From Odiellus spinosus (Eukaryota > Arthropoda > Arachnida > Opiliones > Phalangiidae), in contig OY987230.1 of assembly GCA_963920705.1 (NCBI GenBank), forward strand, positions 18,935,320 through 18,999,319: 64,000 bases of DNA, in the 5' to 3' direction. Below the pieces are notes generated by a model, which had not been told where the DNA came from, made no database searches, and worked only from the letters and a program-made list of their open reading frames with translations. Positions within the stretch are counted from its first letter, which is position 1. Each line of letters begins with the position of its first letter. The position numbers and the translations under genes were made by a program. Shown here one piece after another: positions 21,612 to 35,088 of the stretch.

Positions 21612-24600
21612 CTATAAAAAGAGATGAAAAAAATATTAAATATTAACTTTATTTAATTAAGAATATTAATTAAAATAAATATTTATCTTATCAATAATCT
21701 AAACAACAAGTAGTTTTACTGGTACTCAGTTTTTACAGTAAAATATATATAATACTGTAATAAAATTGTATCAAAATTTGCACCGTTACCGTTTAAACCA
21801 ACCACGAAAATGACCCAAATTCAAATAGAATAATCAGTTTTTCAATGGGAAATTAAGTACTTTCAAGGCTGTAAATGATGGGCATAAGTTCACTCTCTTT
21901 TTATAAGGGTAGATTGCGCTATCGTGAAACGATAAGGGTAGTGAAAAAAAAATCTTTAGAATAAAAAGACATTCAGAGTGTCTCTCTCTCTTGCTCTCAC
22001 TTGCCAACCGGCCCTATGAATATATGGAGAAAAAAAAAAAAAACTGAAAACTCTCGCGACATCGATTTGGCGCAACGCCTTCCGTTGGGTGTTTCCGTTA
22101 TATCGAGGCACGTGACTTCCCCTCAGACAGAAGGGACCCCACCCTCGATTCCATATATAAAAAGAACGATGTTGACTGAAACTCCGAAACCTTTAGACGC
22201 GCTTGCGTTTAAAATCTAAAAGATCAAGCCTCGTAGAAATTTATCGGTTTAGATAAGTACATATTATTATAGAGGACAATGAGATCTTCAAAATGAGACT
22301 AATTAGAAAAAATTTGGACCATAATTAAGGAAATTATTAATTTTCATAATTAATTTAAAACCCGTGGGAAAAAAAATCGCCAATAACGATTTTTTAGACA
22401 AGTTTTTGATGTTTAAAATCAATTTCATTTATTGCATTCAGTATCCCTTTAAACAAACTACCTGAAATAAGTTTGAATGAACTCAATCATCCATACATAA
22501 ACTTGCATAATGATTAAACGTGATTTTTCAAAAGAGCCAATAAAATTAGATTCTTTAGAAAATTATTTTATTTTTACTTTGAAAGAATTTTATAAAAAAA
22601 AAACCTGGAAAGAAAAGTTTTTTTTTCACGTGGTTTTGCCCCTTCTTTAAAACTTTTCCCTTCTCTCGAAAAAGGAGAAAGATCTCGAAATTGGAAACTA
22701 TCAAAAGACACTCTTTCTCTTCCCCTTATCCCCGTCTTACGTCTAGTTTAGGACGAAAATGTACTTTTAAAATCGGACAAGATTTTTTTTTATTTCATCC
22801 CACGAGCTTGAAAAAGAGGAAATTCGAGCTTCTCTTTCCCAAATATATTTCTTAAGTAAATTACTCAAAAAAGATTCAAAGCCACAATCTAATTTAGCTA
22901 CTTCGATCTCAGATTAAATAAAATTTTACCGACGAATTAAAGGATTGGTATAGAAGAAGATAAAAAGTATATGAGATCTGACATCTTCGGGATTAGAGAT
23001 TTGATAGAGATTTGTAGAAGATTTTTTTAAGGATCTGGAAAATGATGGAGGATCTGGAAGATCTTTAAGGACGTGGAAGAAAGATTTGTAACGGATTTGA
23101 AAAGATGATTTGATTTAACATCACGCGGTTTCAATTAAAACTTAAGTGCATGTGTAGGCGCTTTTCGATCAAAATTATATAAAATTACACTCGAGAAATA
23201 GGCTTAACAATATTAGAAATATCATAAAACAATATTTTTAAACAATATCAAAAACTTACTAGCACTTGAAATACATATTAAACTTACATAAGCCTTATTT
23301 CCCTCGAGATCTCCATAAAATTTTCTTTACAAACACACACCCGTATCTCAAGAACCTTTCACCATCACGGACAAAGTTGGCTTCTAAACTAAATTGGTTT
23401 AAAACAACACCGCACGAACTTCGTGTTTAAAATGTAAAGTTGAAAGAAAAAAAAAATCTTAAAACGTGTAATATAAAACCCAAAAACACGCGAGCTAGAT
23501 AGATTATACCGTGTATTTTTAGACAGCTTTTTCTATGGGTCTGAAAAAGCATAGAAACATGTTCAGTTTACATTAAATATAAACTTACGATATATTTCTT
23601 GCCTACACGCTTTTGATTTTCAGATATAGCGGGGTTGTTGGGTTTCTACGTATTGAAAATTGAAACAGATTTTGATTGTAGCTATTATACAACTCAGAAA
23701 CACACCCATGCAGTCCCAAAGAATGGCAGAAGACTTGTTTAAATCAATTCAAGAATTCATTAGGTAAAAGCTTATATTCCTTAACAGATATTTCTACGAG
23801 CGTAGCTTCGTATCCATTGACATTTCGGACTGATTTTTAGTTAATATTCTTTTAGAGAAAACTTTCGTAATATAGCTAACAATACCGCGGATTAATACAC
23901 AATATTAAACGTTGTAGGGATAAAAGTAGTTACGCAAAGTAATCGCGAACAGACTTAGGGAAAAAAATAGGGCCATCAAAAATTCAGAAGGAACCAGCTG
24001 CGAAAGAACAGTTATAAGGGTACATTTCATTTTGAATTGTTAGCGAGTACAAAGTTAGATTACCAGTTATTTCTATTATTTTATTTATACGAGATATAAA
24101 AGGAACGTATGTTTGACTGCGCTAACAAATAAAGTTGATATTCCTATAGAGAGAAACCATAAAAGCTTATTACATATATATCTTTTCTCTTTTTTTTTTT
24201 CTAACGAATGGTTTCCTTTGAAAAGGCGGCTTAAGAAAACGAAACCCCAAAATGAAAAGATTCTGAAGGTTTTCAATTTTGCTTTTAAAAAGACACCGAA
24301 GAAAAGGGATCCCCTTTTTTGTGATGTTGTAAGAAATTGATATAAATGTTAGAAGATTTGCCAATTTGATATCACCACCATTTTATACCACGCTTGGTAT
24401 CTTATATGATCTTTCTACGAATGAAAAAAAGAGCCGGAAAGACTCGGGTTAAACCACGCTGTTTGAACAATATGGCGAGGTATTAAGAGTGTTTCAATAT
24501 TATATTAGAAAATAAACAAAGGGGAAAGAAATTTTAAAAAGCTAGGGTGTTAAACATGAAATATTTTTCAACTTATAACCATTAAAAATATGCCCAAGGA

Positions 24601-27600
24601 ATAGAAACTCCAGATTCTGTCCGAGATTTTTAGTATTTAAGATTTATGTTTCGCTAATCCCGTTTCTCTTATGTTCAGGATTTCCCTGATTGGTTACTAG
24701 CATCAGAGTGGTTCTAGAATTTTTAGTCGCGTTAATTTCCAACTTATCTTCGTTTAGAAACATGGAAAATATAATTTATATAATTAAACCTCAATTTAGT
24801 GATTTTGCATGATCATCTTTCAAAATTCTCAACTCGGGAGTAATTTTTTGTTGCTTTCGGTAACCAAAAAGGTGAATTTTCGTGAGACTTTTTCTTTAAT
24901 AAATAAATCGAGGCGAAATTATATTTCAAATCAAATAAATCGGAGTCAGAAAAATAAAATGGTAATATCACATTGCAATATTGAAAACGAGAAAAAAAGC
25001 TATCTCGACTAGTGAATTCCCAAAGTTCATGGAACGACTCTGGAAAAGAAGTAATCAATTTAGGAAAAGCTAGAAGGTCAAACAGGGGAATAAAAATAGC
25101 TCATATGAATAATACTAAACCAGGAGCGAGTAAAGTAAAGCTAAAAATCCAAGGATATAAAAGGCAACTCAATAAAAAAAAAAAATATCCAAGCGCATAA
25201 AAAACCCAGGAAGGGAATTTGAGCTTTCTATCTAGGAGACACTACGAGAAGTGACTTTTGCCAAAATATATATGAAAGAATAGAGTTCCAGCGAATTAAT
25301 ACATCGTGTTAAACTTCATTGTAATAAAAAATAGTTCAGACAAACTGTTTTTGATCAAAACTAAAGTTAAAAATCAATTTAATGTTTCAGTATGTCCAAA
25401 ACTTATAAGATCAGAATTTTATATTTGACGTTTTAGACTCGATATCTTAGAGATAGCTTTCTACGCTACTGAAAATTTAGATTGACGTGGTATATTGGCA
25501 GCGAAGAAAGGGAGACACTTTGGCGAATGAAAAACTAAGTCACGTGCATAAACCATCAAACTTTAAGAGTGGCAATAGAAAAGGACCTTCGTAATAGAAA
25601 CAATACTCAAACCAATCCCTCCACACACGCACACCATCGACCCCTATTTCACAACTTGAAAAGGTAAAGTGTAACTAGGTAATTTTTTTATTTTGCGCGT
25701 GGTGTAAGATTGGAAGATTAGATTTGGTTAGAACTTGACGAGATCATAAAAATGAGATGAGTAAAATATATTTTTAAGGAAAAGATGACGTCATAATGGA
25801 TAAATATATTTAAGTTTAAAACTTAAATAATCAAGGATTACGATAATATCAAATATTGCACTTAGTGGAGCTCGACTTTATAGGTTATAATAAAACTAAA
25901 ATTTCGGAAAAAAAAGAAAAAATTATGACAGCCTAGCTCACATAAAATATAATAAATTTACTAAACATTATTTGCTTATTCTATTTCATATTTTATACAC
26001 CTCTATGTTTCTAACGTTTGTCTTGGCCCAGTTTTTAAAATTAATCTAAAGTTAAAGGGATACTATTAGCTGAAATGAAGTATTTTTTTTCTGATTCCTT
26101 ATGTAAAAATATGCTCCCCTGAATTTTTTCATAATTTTTGAAGTACAAATACAATTAGAAAATATTTTTTAAAGTTTTATATCCTAAACATGCATTTGAA
26201 TTTTTCTACTATTGCCAAGAAGCCAATCAGAACCAAGGACTCATCCCCCGACTTACTAAGATAAAAAGTAGAAACCCTAGTGACATCTAGTTGATAACGT
26301 AGTTTAAATTTTGGATTTGATTTTTATGAAAATTAGGTTTATAAAAGATTGTAGGCATCATTATCATCCAAAGCTCGTTACTAGCGAAGCTTATAGTTTT
26401 TAAAAAGTTGCTGCTGCTTCTTTTGGAGAAAATTAGTAAACTATTCTATTTCAAATCTTCAATTAAAACCAAGATCTTTATATTATCACCTAGATGTCGC
26501 TAGGAGTTCTACGATCTAACTTCGATAGAGTCTCCTGTCATTGGCTCTTTGCTCTGATTGGTCCTTTGGCAACAGTGAAAAATTCAAACACATAGCTAAG
26601 CCTAATTAAGTTTTAAATAATTAATTCTCATCGAAATAATTTTTTAAAAAAATGTGAAAAAATTCAGCAGGATATATTTAATTGCAAGGAATCAGATAAA
26701 AAATTAAAATGGGTACGAAATTTTCACCTAATAATCTTCCTTTAAATTTCAATATTATAATCCATTTTTTTTACATAAGGTAATTAGCTCGGGTAAATGG
26801 TTTAATTTTGAAGCTTAAATTGTGACGTACAAGTTTTATTTATCCCGAGACTTGCTCTACGTGAAATAACGCCGTGAAAAGGTTGAGTTATAAAGATACT
26901 TCTAGAGGAGATTGGGGTGTGATGGGGTAGCTCTGGGTTGCACCGGTAGGAAGAGAAGGGAATTTAAGGGATGGCGGGTGAAAACCTTTTTTGACAGCGT
27001 CAAATTCTCTCTCTCTTTGGGTGAGACTTTTTCACCCCTGGAGCCGCATCATCATATACATATATGACACAATCCATTCTCCCCAAATTCTATCCTCCAT
27101 CACTCGGATCTGATGTTTTAAAAAAGAAAAAAGAAAAAGAAAACTCCCTTATCTTTTTTTTTTTTTTTTCATCTCAAATTTTGACAATAATTGAAAGGTA
27201 TATTATATTACATAAAGCAATAAGTGAAATTTATACGTATAGCTTGACAACTTCACAAAAAGTTTGAAAATAAACCTTTTATACCGCATATGATATGATT
27301 TCTATTCAATTAAACTCTTAAAAGGCACCTAAATTACTATAAATTAATTTATGTTAATTTATGTATATAAGGAATTCATTTATGAATATAGAAGTAATGT
27401 TGGACATATTGCCTTTAATTTGTTCGATCTCATAAGCCCAAGGAATTAAGAAATCCACCCCTCAACGCGTAACAAAATAAAATATCTAATTGGCTCGTTT
27501 GAACTGACGTAGCTGACGGGATTGGTAAAATATATATATATTTGGTTGCCTTGGTTACGACCCGTTTCGCCTAAGGAAAATAAGCCTCGTCTAATTTTCT

Positions 27601-29334
27601 ATCCCCTCCATAGAAGATAATCACTAAAGTTTGACAAATATTCCGTATATATTTATTATAAAAGAAATCCCGATAACATATTAGTTTAATAATAGTTTAA
27701 AATATTTAAAATTAATCAATAATATTTATATTTGTTAGACTTTATACTCCCTTTAAAACTATGTTTTATTAAATCCTTAAAAGCTCGAAAGAAAGAAAAT
27801 AATAAAATAAAAGCAGACTATTTCGAAATCCCAAAATTTAAATCATAACTGAAAACAGTCACTGAGAGAGAAAAAAAGACAAGGAAACGATCCAACCGGT
27901 CTTTCAATACTGAATTGAAGATAGCCCTAAAAAGCTTCCACTTTCCCCAAAAAATATCGACCCAACCAAAGCGAAAATACAGGAAGAAAAAGAAAAATCG
28001 TCTAGAGAAAATTGTCGGTTCACGTAAGCGCAGCCCTCTTCCCAAAAAAAAAAAAAAAAACTTCGCATCCCTCTATATATGCTTCATACCCATCTCTTTC
28101 CCCATCTTTCCGCATCCTTTTTTGATCCCAGGCAAAGCGTTTTTTCCCCAAAACACATCCCCAAAAATTCCTATGGCTTTCTCACTCCTTATTTCGCAGG
28201 AATCCCCATTTTTATGTCAAAGCCATCTCTTCCACGAATTTTATCCCCGAATTCTTTTCCGTCGTCGTAAAAAACCGGACTAATATGTAAATTAATTTCA
28301 CTATACCTCGAACTAGAGAAAGTTATAAAACTGATGGAAAAAGAAAAACTTTCCTAGCAACGTGTGATGTAAAAAGCAAATTAGAATATATTATCATTAA
28401 AACGCGTCACTAAAACAGAAAAAAAGGACAAATATTGGATAAATTTGCGTATATTAAATAACAAAAAATAGAACGAATAATAAAAATATTGTAATAACGT
28501 GTATTAAGATAGGTATTCATCACCACGTACGCGTACACGGACGTTTTCTCTATCTAAGTGCTCGGAAAAAGATCAATGAGCTAGAAATGTGATTTACCTT
28601 CGTTATAAAAGAGGCCTAATTAACTACGAAAGACTTTATAATAAAGACTTAATGGGATGGTAAAGTGGAAGATAATTATTCTTGTTCTAATTTAGTCGAA
28701 TCTTTGATAGGGCAAATTAAAACGAAACAGCGCACTATTTTTGTTGGTTGACCTGAGGGTCAGTTTCAAATAGTTTCAAATATCCATGTATTATAGTTAA
28801 ACCTACTTTATGAGAAAGTTAAAAAAATAACTATAATTTGTAATTATATTCTAACTATATAACGAATCCATAGAAAAACACTTTTGTGGTTTCATAGAAC
28901 TCCTTTAAACGATTAATTGGTAAAGAAATCTAATTAATTATACGAGAAGGGGATTTCGGTGTGTGATTTGTACTTGAATAAATATCAGCAAAAACTCGAC
29001 AAAATAACGGGGTACATATACGAATGAAAAATGGTAAATGATAAAAAATAAGAAAACCCCGCACTTCACACAATCCAGGGCATTCGGGATCATCATCAGA
29101 ATACTCCAAAGAATGAAGGAAAAAAATAAAAATGAATGTTAAAGGGCCTATATATAAGAACGAGGAGATTATTACCCGTCAATGGGAGTTTGCTCGAGGG
29201 ATTTAGCCAAAGCGGAAGGAAGAGCAATTGAGCCGTTTGCATCAGAAACGCGCGGCCTCGTTTAAATCCCAATCCCCCTTTCAGAGTTTGCTTCACCTTA
29301 GACGAATTATTCCCTAAAATTGATTCCTAGGTCT
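21612..29334. other. Long AT-rich region without a supported gene
   Basis: This should include upstream introns or exons of the minus-strand gene, but none was placed. Simple features: A- and T-runs near 22028, 24189, 27158 and 28045, and TATATATA near 27531. A minus-strand frame at about 24813-25040 follows a good acceptor (TTACTTCTTTTCCAG), but its length is within chance for this composition. I saw no RNA genes. Confidence 0.35.
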
Positions 29335-29548
29335 ATATTAACAATGAGCACCAATAGATAAAGATAACAAAACTTGGGGTTCATAAGCGTCCTCTAACGG
29401 CAAAGAGTGCTTGCAAAAGTAGATACTAACAAAACCTCGTGCGTGGCTCGTAGGCAAACGTTCACGTGTTAGTATTTACTTTTCCCCGCACTGTTCGCCG
29501 TTAGAGGACGATTATGAAAGCCAGGTTTTGTTAATTCATATTAACATT
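29335..29548. mobile_element. MITE family E, near-complete foldback copy
   Basis: Arms run inwards from TATTAACAATG through GATAACAAAACTTGG and TTCATAAGCGTCCTCTAACG to GGCAAAGAG. They are mirrored by GTTCGCCGTTAGAGGACGAT, GCCAGGTTTTGTTAATTC and ATATTAACATTG. This is the most complete copy in the window, about 214 bp. Confidence 0.75.
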
Positions 29549-30493
29549 GCATTGGTGGGCAAATTAGTGAATAATTTTTACGACATTAAGTATTAATTGA
29601 AGATTAAGGAGAAACATATCATATACAAAGTTTAACTCTGATTTTAGATTGCTTTTATAACGTAAGAATTCTTCTTACCCAGAAAAAAAAATTCTTAGTA
29701 TTTTGACTCGTTATATATTCGCCTTCTCTTATTGGTCTAAGTGTTCGCCAAAAATCTTTTCTCTCGTAGGTCTTCCCTACACGCATCGAGGATAGATAAT
29801 GCTTAATCAAATGAATTACAAAAAGTACATATAAAACAGTTCGTTTAACATTTTTCAATCAACGCTAGCGTGTGATCTGGGCGCGAGAAGATAAGGATAC
29901 GAGCATTGCTTGAAATTTATTCGAACACACTTTAGAATAGAGAATCAAGCGTTATGCCTCGCCATTCTCGTGGGGATATTTTGGAGGGGAGTGAAGGGTA
30001 AATAAGGGGTTAAGCGTGATGGAAAGAGGGTAATAAATTAAAGGACCCCCAAAAATTTATCGTTTCGCTAGAAAATTACGCGACCAAATGAAAAGACAGA
30101 GTCAAAAAGGGTGCCTGTTGGTTTTTCAAAGAACGCTTGAACCTGCGCTTACAAGTAGTTCCATTTTTCAGGAAGATATTGGAGTATTTTTATTTTGATT
30201 TGGTCATGAAAAGTTCAGGACTGCATCTCTAAGGAATGTTTATATTGGTTTTTCATAAAGATGTCAATAAAATTAATTGAGCGAAATATTTTAATAATTT
30301 GTTTGATTAAGTAATCTTAAAACTATTGTGTAAAATAGGCCTATTCAAACTGTCAAGGGCAGTTAGCACCGACTTATCTTCTCTACGAAGTTTAACATTG
30401 TGTATCAATTCACCTGTATTTCTCTTACTTTATGGAACCACCTCTTGAACAGAATTAAAGTTCAAAGGCAGATTTATCATCATAACATTCTGC

Positions 30494-30931
30494 TTAAAGG
30501 GAGAATGCAACCTAATTACAAGTGATTTTTTATCGATTCCTTATCGTTTAAATAGGCCTAATCCACTACTGAAAATATTTACAAACAAATATTAGTCTAG
30601 AAATTTAAAACTTACCCTGAAAATAGGCTTAGTGGGATTCATGGAGGTCCTGTTTTCCTCGCGTGTAAGGTCTAGCGACCAATCGCGCGCGACGTAAGTC
30701 TCGTGGAGATCTCGCGTGATGACGGGCCTTCGCTCATTGGTCGCTAGACCTTACACGGACGCGATTCAGGATCTCCGTGAATCCCGCTAAGCCTATTTTC
30801 CGGGTAAGTTTTAAAATTATTTCTAGTTTAATATTTGTATTATAAACTTTTTATCGGTGGATTAGGCCTATTTAAACGATAAGGAATCGATAAAAAAAAT
30901 CACTTGTAATTAGGTTGCATTCTCCCTTTAA
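30494..30931. mobile_element. MITE family A, complete reference copy (438 bp)
   Basis: Starts TTAAAGGGAGAATGCAACC and ends GGTTGCATTCTCCCTTTAA, so it is bounded by TTAA on both sides. The arms are about 190 bp each, almost the full element, passing through AATAGGCCTAATCCAC and AATAGGCTTAG to a GC-rich core with GTCTAGCGACCAAT and its inverse. TTAA ends are known for piggyBac-like and Kolobok transposons; no transposase is present, so the superfamily is open. GGTAAGT at 30803-30809 gives it a strong splice-donor-like site. Confidence 0.85.
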
Positions 30932-31619
30932 TGAAATTACACGTTCGTTTCTACATTGAAGATTACCAAAATAATGGTTTAGTTCCTCCCTCTCTTTAGA
31001 TCAAATTTTATTTTCGAGTCAATAACAAAATTTTGAAAAGAAAGCTTTGGTAAGAAAAACTTCCATCAACGGCAAAATTTCTTAACACAATCAAGTTGAA
31101 GAGTGTCTCTCACTCACGCAAAAAGCCTTATTGGTTGGGACCCCAGAAAATGAATAGAGAAAACGGGCGAGAAAGCTAAGAGAGTGTGCAGGCGTAGGAG
31201 AGCTGAGAAATATCTCTCTGGCAACAATCGAGAAGAAGAAAGGAAAAACGGAGGAAAAATATAAAAAATGGTCTAGTGGAGTATTCGATTCCCTGAACGG
31301 TTATTGAGCGGTGGATCGAGAAATAAAAGGAAGAGTTGGTTGGGCCTCCAAGAGACGCGTGTGAGTTAGCAACCCAGAAAAGAAGCTCAGGAGCTGGCAG
31401 TGCAGTCTCAAACGAAACAAGAAGGATAAAACAATATAATAGTTTTCCCAAGGTACCTGTAAAACAATCACCTAAAACCATAAGCCTAAGACATTCAATT
31501 CTCATAACTAAAACGTTCCCTCTCACGTCTTCGAGTCTCTGTTACCGAAGAGAGCCAATAGGCGAAATGTGACGCTCAGGTCAGTAGTTCAATTAACTAT
31601 ATTTAGGCAATCGTAAGAA
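30932..31619. other. Mixed-composition sequence with overlapping open frames, no gene called
   Basis: A minus-strand frame of 116 codons (31176-31526) overlaps an open plus-strand frame. Neither resembles a known protein, and frame openness on both strands suggests composition. An acceptor-like TTGTTTTACAG lies inside the minus frame. Confidence 0.35.
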
Positions 31620-31859
31620 GGCCTGCTCAATTAACATGTTACCTAGTGGGAGACGTCCATTGCACGCTAGAAAAAAATTTAAAATTTAGATTTTGGCGGG
31701 AAAACACGGATGAAAATTAAATTGCAAGAAAATACCGAAAAAGGCTAGTATGTATTGTTACCGTGCATCAGCCACAGATGGCGTCATACTTACCATCTGA
31801 TTTGGTTCAGCGCCACCTACTTTCTACAAAATATCGTGAAATGTTAATTGAACAGGCCC
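31620..31859. mobile_element. Foldback element F (240 bp)
   Basis: GGCCTGCTCAATTAACATGT at the left mirrors ACATTTAATTG-type right end AATGTTAATTGAACAGGCCC. Inside are CAGATGGCGTCATACTTACC and GGTTCAGCGCCACC. No coding frame is present. Only one copy was recognised here, and no target duplication is clear. Confidence 0.65.
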
Positions 31860-33335
31860 AATGACGGTCAAAAAGTTGAACGAACGCCTATTAGCGCTAA
31901 TCCTCCTACCTACTACTGAGAGGAATAAAGAAATAGATCGTGAAAACTATTTAGGGTTGTGGAACTAAACCAAAAAGAAGGAGAGAGTGAAACGCTTGGC
32001 GTAGTTGATCGCTTTAGGGGTTGTCTCCCTAGAGTTCATATATATCGCGTTTTTGACGGAATCGCCGAGACTCGCTCTTAGAGACTGCGGTACTGGCAAA
32101 ATGAGAGAGAGACAGGACTGGGAAGAGATAAGGGAAACGATGCTGCCACACAGACAGACAAAAACTAAGAAATCATAAATTTCGCCCAAAAAATATATAT
32201 ATTAATTTTCAACCCTTTATCCGCAGGAGAAAAAAGAATATAGTGTTAAAAAATATTAATCCCTTCATTGGATTAAGTTTATCCGCACGACAAAGGGAAT
32301 TTTATATTTAGATTCGGTTACAACTTTGAAAAGGAGATAAAGTACTATCATAAATAATTTTTTCCATAGAGATCTAGATAAATTTTAAGGCTGTATCCGA
32401 GTTAATGTAAGTTCTCAAAATTAAGAAATTCATATTTATTAAATTTTATGAAGGCGTGAATATATAATTTCAAAAATACTTAAAGGCTATAATTCATATA
32501 ACTGTGATCCCTGATAATTTGTTTTTTAAACTAATATTAATTATACTAATTCAGCTATACCTATCTCAAATTATTTATTAAGTCTTTGGAATTTATTGGA
32601 ACATAAGTAGATTTAGTGACCAAATACTATAGTTTTAGGCTGGTTTAGAGATTCAAGAAAATATCGAAAGAGTTCCCACTGCAAAAAATGGTTCGTCTAA
32701 ACGATTATTAACCCAAGTTGCATATAAAATTTGAATAATTTTAGACTAGCCAGACTTTTAAATAAAAATAACTTAGTGATAAGAAATCCAAAAAACTACC
32801 ACGAAATAAATTTTGAAAACGAAAAACCACGCGTAAACATTTTTTCTCGCCTGAAAAAAATTTATTCCAATCTCATTTTTTTTTTTGTACGTATGTAAAA
32901 AAATGGTAACGTTTGGACGTAATGTCTAATTAGGGTAATCAGACGTCAGCATCGCTGAGGGAATATTCTAGCATAGCGCTAGGGCTTAATGGGGCCGAGC
33001 CAGGGCGTAAAAAAGCGCCGCTGCTTAACGACATTTAAGCACGTCATGTAATAGTACCGCGGCCACGATCATTTCCAACCGCTAAAGTGATAATGAAATG
33101 TCATGTAAAACTTTACTTCATACACAAAAAGGGGTGATGAATCAATTTCTTTCTATACTAAGGTACATACTTAGAAGGAACCAAAATATTCAATGGAAAA
33201 CGGGATTAAACATTAGCATTAGACGCGTAAAAACTAACTAAAGTTAACGTACAATCTAGATATGACGTCACTGTAAGAAATGTCACATCTCGCTCAACGT
33301 TTCTCTTTATCTGACCGGTATGTTGATAAAGCATG
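31860..33335. other. AT-rich sequence with a GC-rich patch
   Basis: About 32940-33070 is GC-richer (AGCGCTAGGG, GGGGCCGAGCC, GCGCCGCTGC). I could not assign it to a gene or RNA. Confidence 0.35.
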
Positions 33336-33807
33336 CAGGGTGACCAAAGGCTTTAATTTATTATAGGAAAAATAGGAAATTCAGACGCTAATTAAGGAGA
33401 AATATCACTAAATTTATAGTAGAAAATAGGAAAATAACAATAAAATTATAGGAAGAAATACCAGAAATACTAAAATTAAAGGAAGAAATAGGAGAAATAA
33501 TACTGAATGATATGAAAAATAGGAGAAATAACACTAAAATTATAGGAAAAAATAGGAAAATAATAGAAACATTTCTCTTAATTAGCATCCGAAAACCATA
33601 CATTCAAAATAATTAGACATATAAGAAGAAAAAGATAAATTTCAACACATTATCTAGTGGTAAGTCGTAGTCTGTACAGAAGGCTCGCAATTAGGAAAAT
33701 AAGCGAATAAAAAAGGAATTAATAGGAAAGTATCTAAAAATAGGAATTAATAGGAAAGTATCTAAAAATAGGAAAATATAGGAAATATCGAAAGTCTGGT
33801 CACCTTG
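33336..33807. mobile_element. hAT-like non-autonomous element filled with AGGAAAATA repeats
   Basis: Short inverted ends CAGGGTGACCA (33336) and TGGTCACCTTG (to 33807) resemble hAT-type CAGGGTG termini. The interior is mostly degenerate repeats of AGGAAAATA/AGGAGAAATA, interrupted by about 130 bp of unique sequence (33600-33700). An 8-bp target duplication was not recognised. A 71-codon minus-strand frame (33388-33603) is an artefact of the repeats. Confidence 0.55.
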
Positions 33808-35011
33808 TAAATAATGAGAAAAATGTGTAGGACAATTAATATTTGCAAATGATTTATCGCTAAGGAACGAAACGGCAAATAGAGGGACTGATATGTCGTT
33901 TTACATATCATATAGTTTATCATTTCATTATACCTTTAAAGAAAAAGAAAGAAAAATGATCGAGGAAGGCGAGAATGAGAAATAATACTTCATAAAGGAG
34001 CTTATGTATATACTAGAGGTGTCGGTGCGGAAAGCAGTGGCATTAGGTTCCCATTAACGAAACACCCCAAATGCGCAGCGGCAAAGAAAAAAAAAGGAGG
34101 CAGATGCGTGTAGGGAAAAATATCCGACGCAGGAGGGCGCGAAAAATATCATCAGTTTCTTTATTAAGAAATTTAAAAAAAAAAGAGGAGGATAATTTAG
34201 AAAAAAAAGAGTAAAAAAAATGCATATATTGGGGACACCGGAATTTTGATGGGGATTGAGGAGTGTGGATATTAAAGTTTGTTCGTGTTTAGTTCATTAA
34301 TATTATAGACGTTTTATTAAAGATGTCTAAGGTTACACCGTTTTAAGGGTATCTTCATTAAACTTTCACCAACGAACGAATTAGGTAGAGTTAAATATGT
34401 TAATCGGAGTTTGCTATACGGTTAAAGATGCAACTAATGTATTCTTAATATCATTAGAAACGAATTAGAGTCGGGTTAATATTAGAGTAAGCTTCGATTG
34501 GGCTACGTTAATCTGGATCGAATGAACGTGAAAAATTAAACGATTACGTATTTGTCACAGTTTAATATTAAATGAAATTTAATCTAGTCATGATTTCAAG
34601 AAATATCAGTGACAGAATAAATTATCACTAACATCATAGAAATATTAGAATTTAAAAATCTATTGATGATACTTAGTCGCGAAGGTTTCAAATTAAGCTT
34701 CAGAGGAAAAAAGAGATTAAGTACTTTCACAAAAGCGACCGCGCGAAAGATAGAACGACTGGTTTTGAGAAGCTAAACAAATTCGATAATTCCATTTTGG
34801 TACAATGTCTGAAAAAAAATTATCAACTATATGTATAGGTTGATTCTTTTCAGTCTTTTTTTGTTTCTGAATGTCGGTCGTTACTCGAAAAGTCTAGACT
34901 TTGTAATCTCGAACAAAAAGAGTACATTTACACTTAAATAACGTTTGGCAGACCATTAGCCAAATCCTAATAGCTTTCTTTACGCATTGTAAAGAGCCTT
35001 AGAATTTTTTA
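33808..35011. other. AT-rich sequence, no gene seen
   Basis: Purine-rich tracts at about 34083-34220. Nothing else was recognised. Confidence 0.4.
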
Positions 35012-35088
35012 TTAAAGAGAAAATACAGCGTAACAACAAGATTACCTAATCGTTAAAATAGGCCTAACATACTATCAATCGATTGGAT
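35012..35088 (+). mobile_element. MITE family A, left terminal fragment
   Basis: TTAAAGAGAAAATACAGCG, then ACAACAAG and TCGTTAAAATAGGCCTAAC match the left arm of the family A reference copy with mutations. The rest is missing. Confidence 0.55.

Noticed and set aside
24813..25040. Minus-strand 78-codon stretch after a strong acceptor (TTACTTCTTTTCCAG)
   Set aside because: No suitable donor in the phase needed by the 21.5 kb exon; length is within chance.
31176..31526. 116-codon minus-strand frame with a hydrophobic N-terminal part
   Set aside because: Opposite-strand frame is also open in a locally GC-richer stretch; no splice or family support.
33388..33603. 71-codon minus-strand hydrophobic frame as a membrane protein
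   Set aside because: It is the translation of AGGAAAATA-type repeats inside the hAT-like element.
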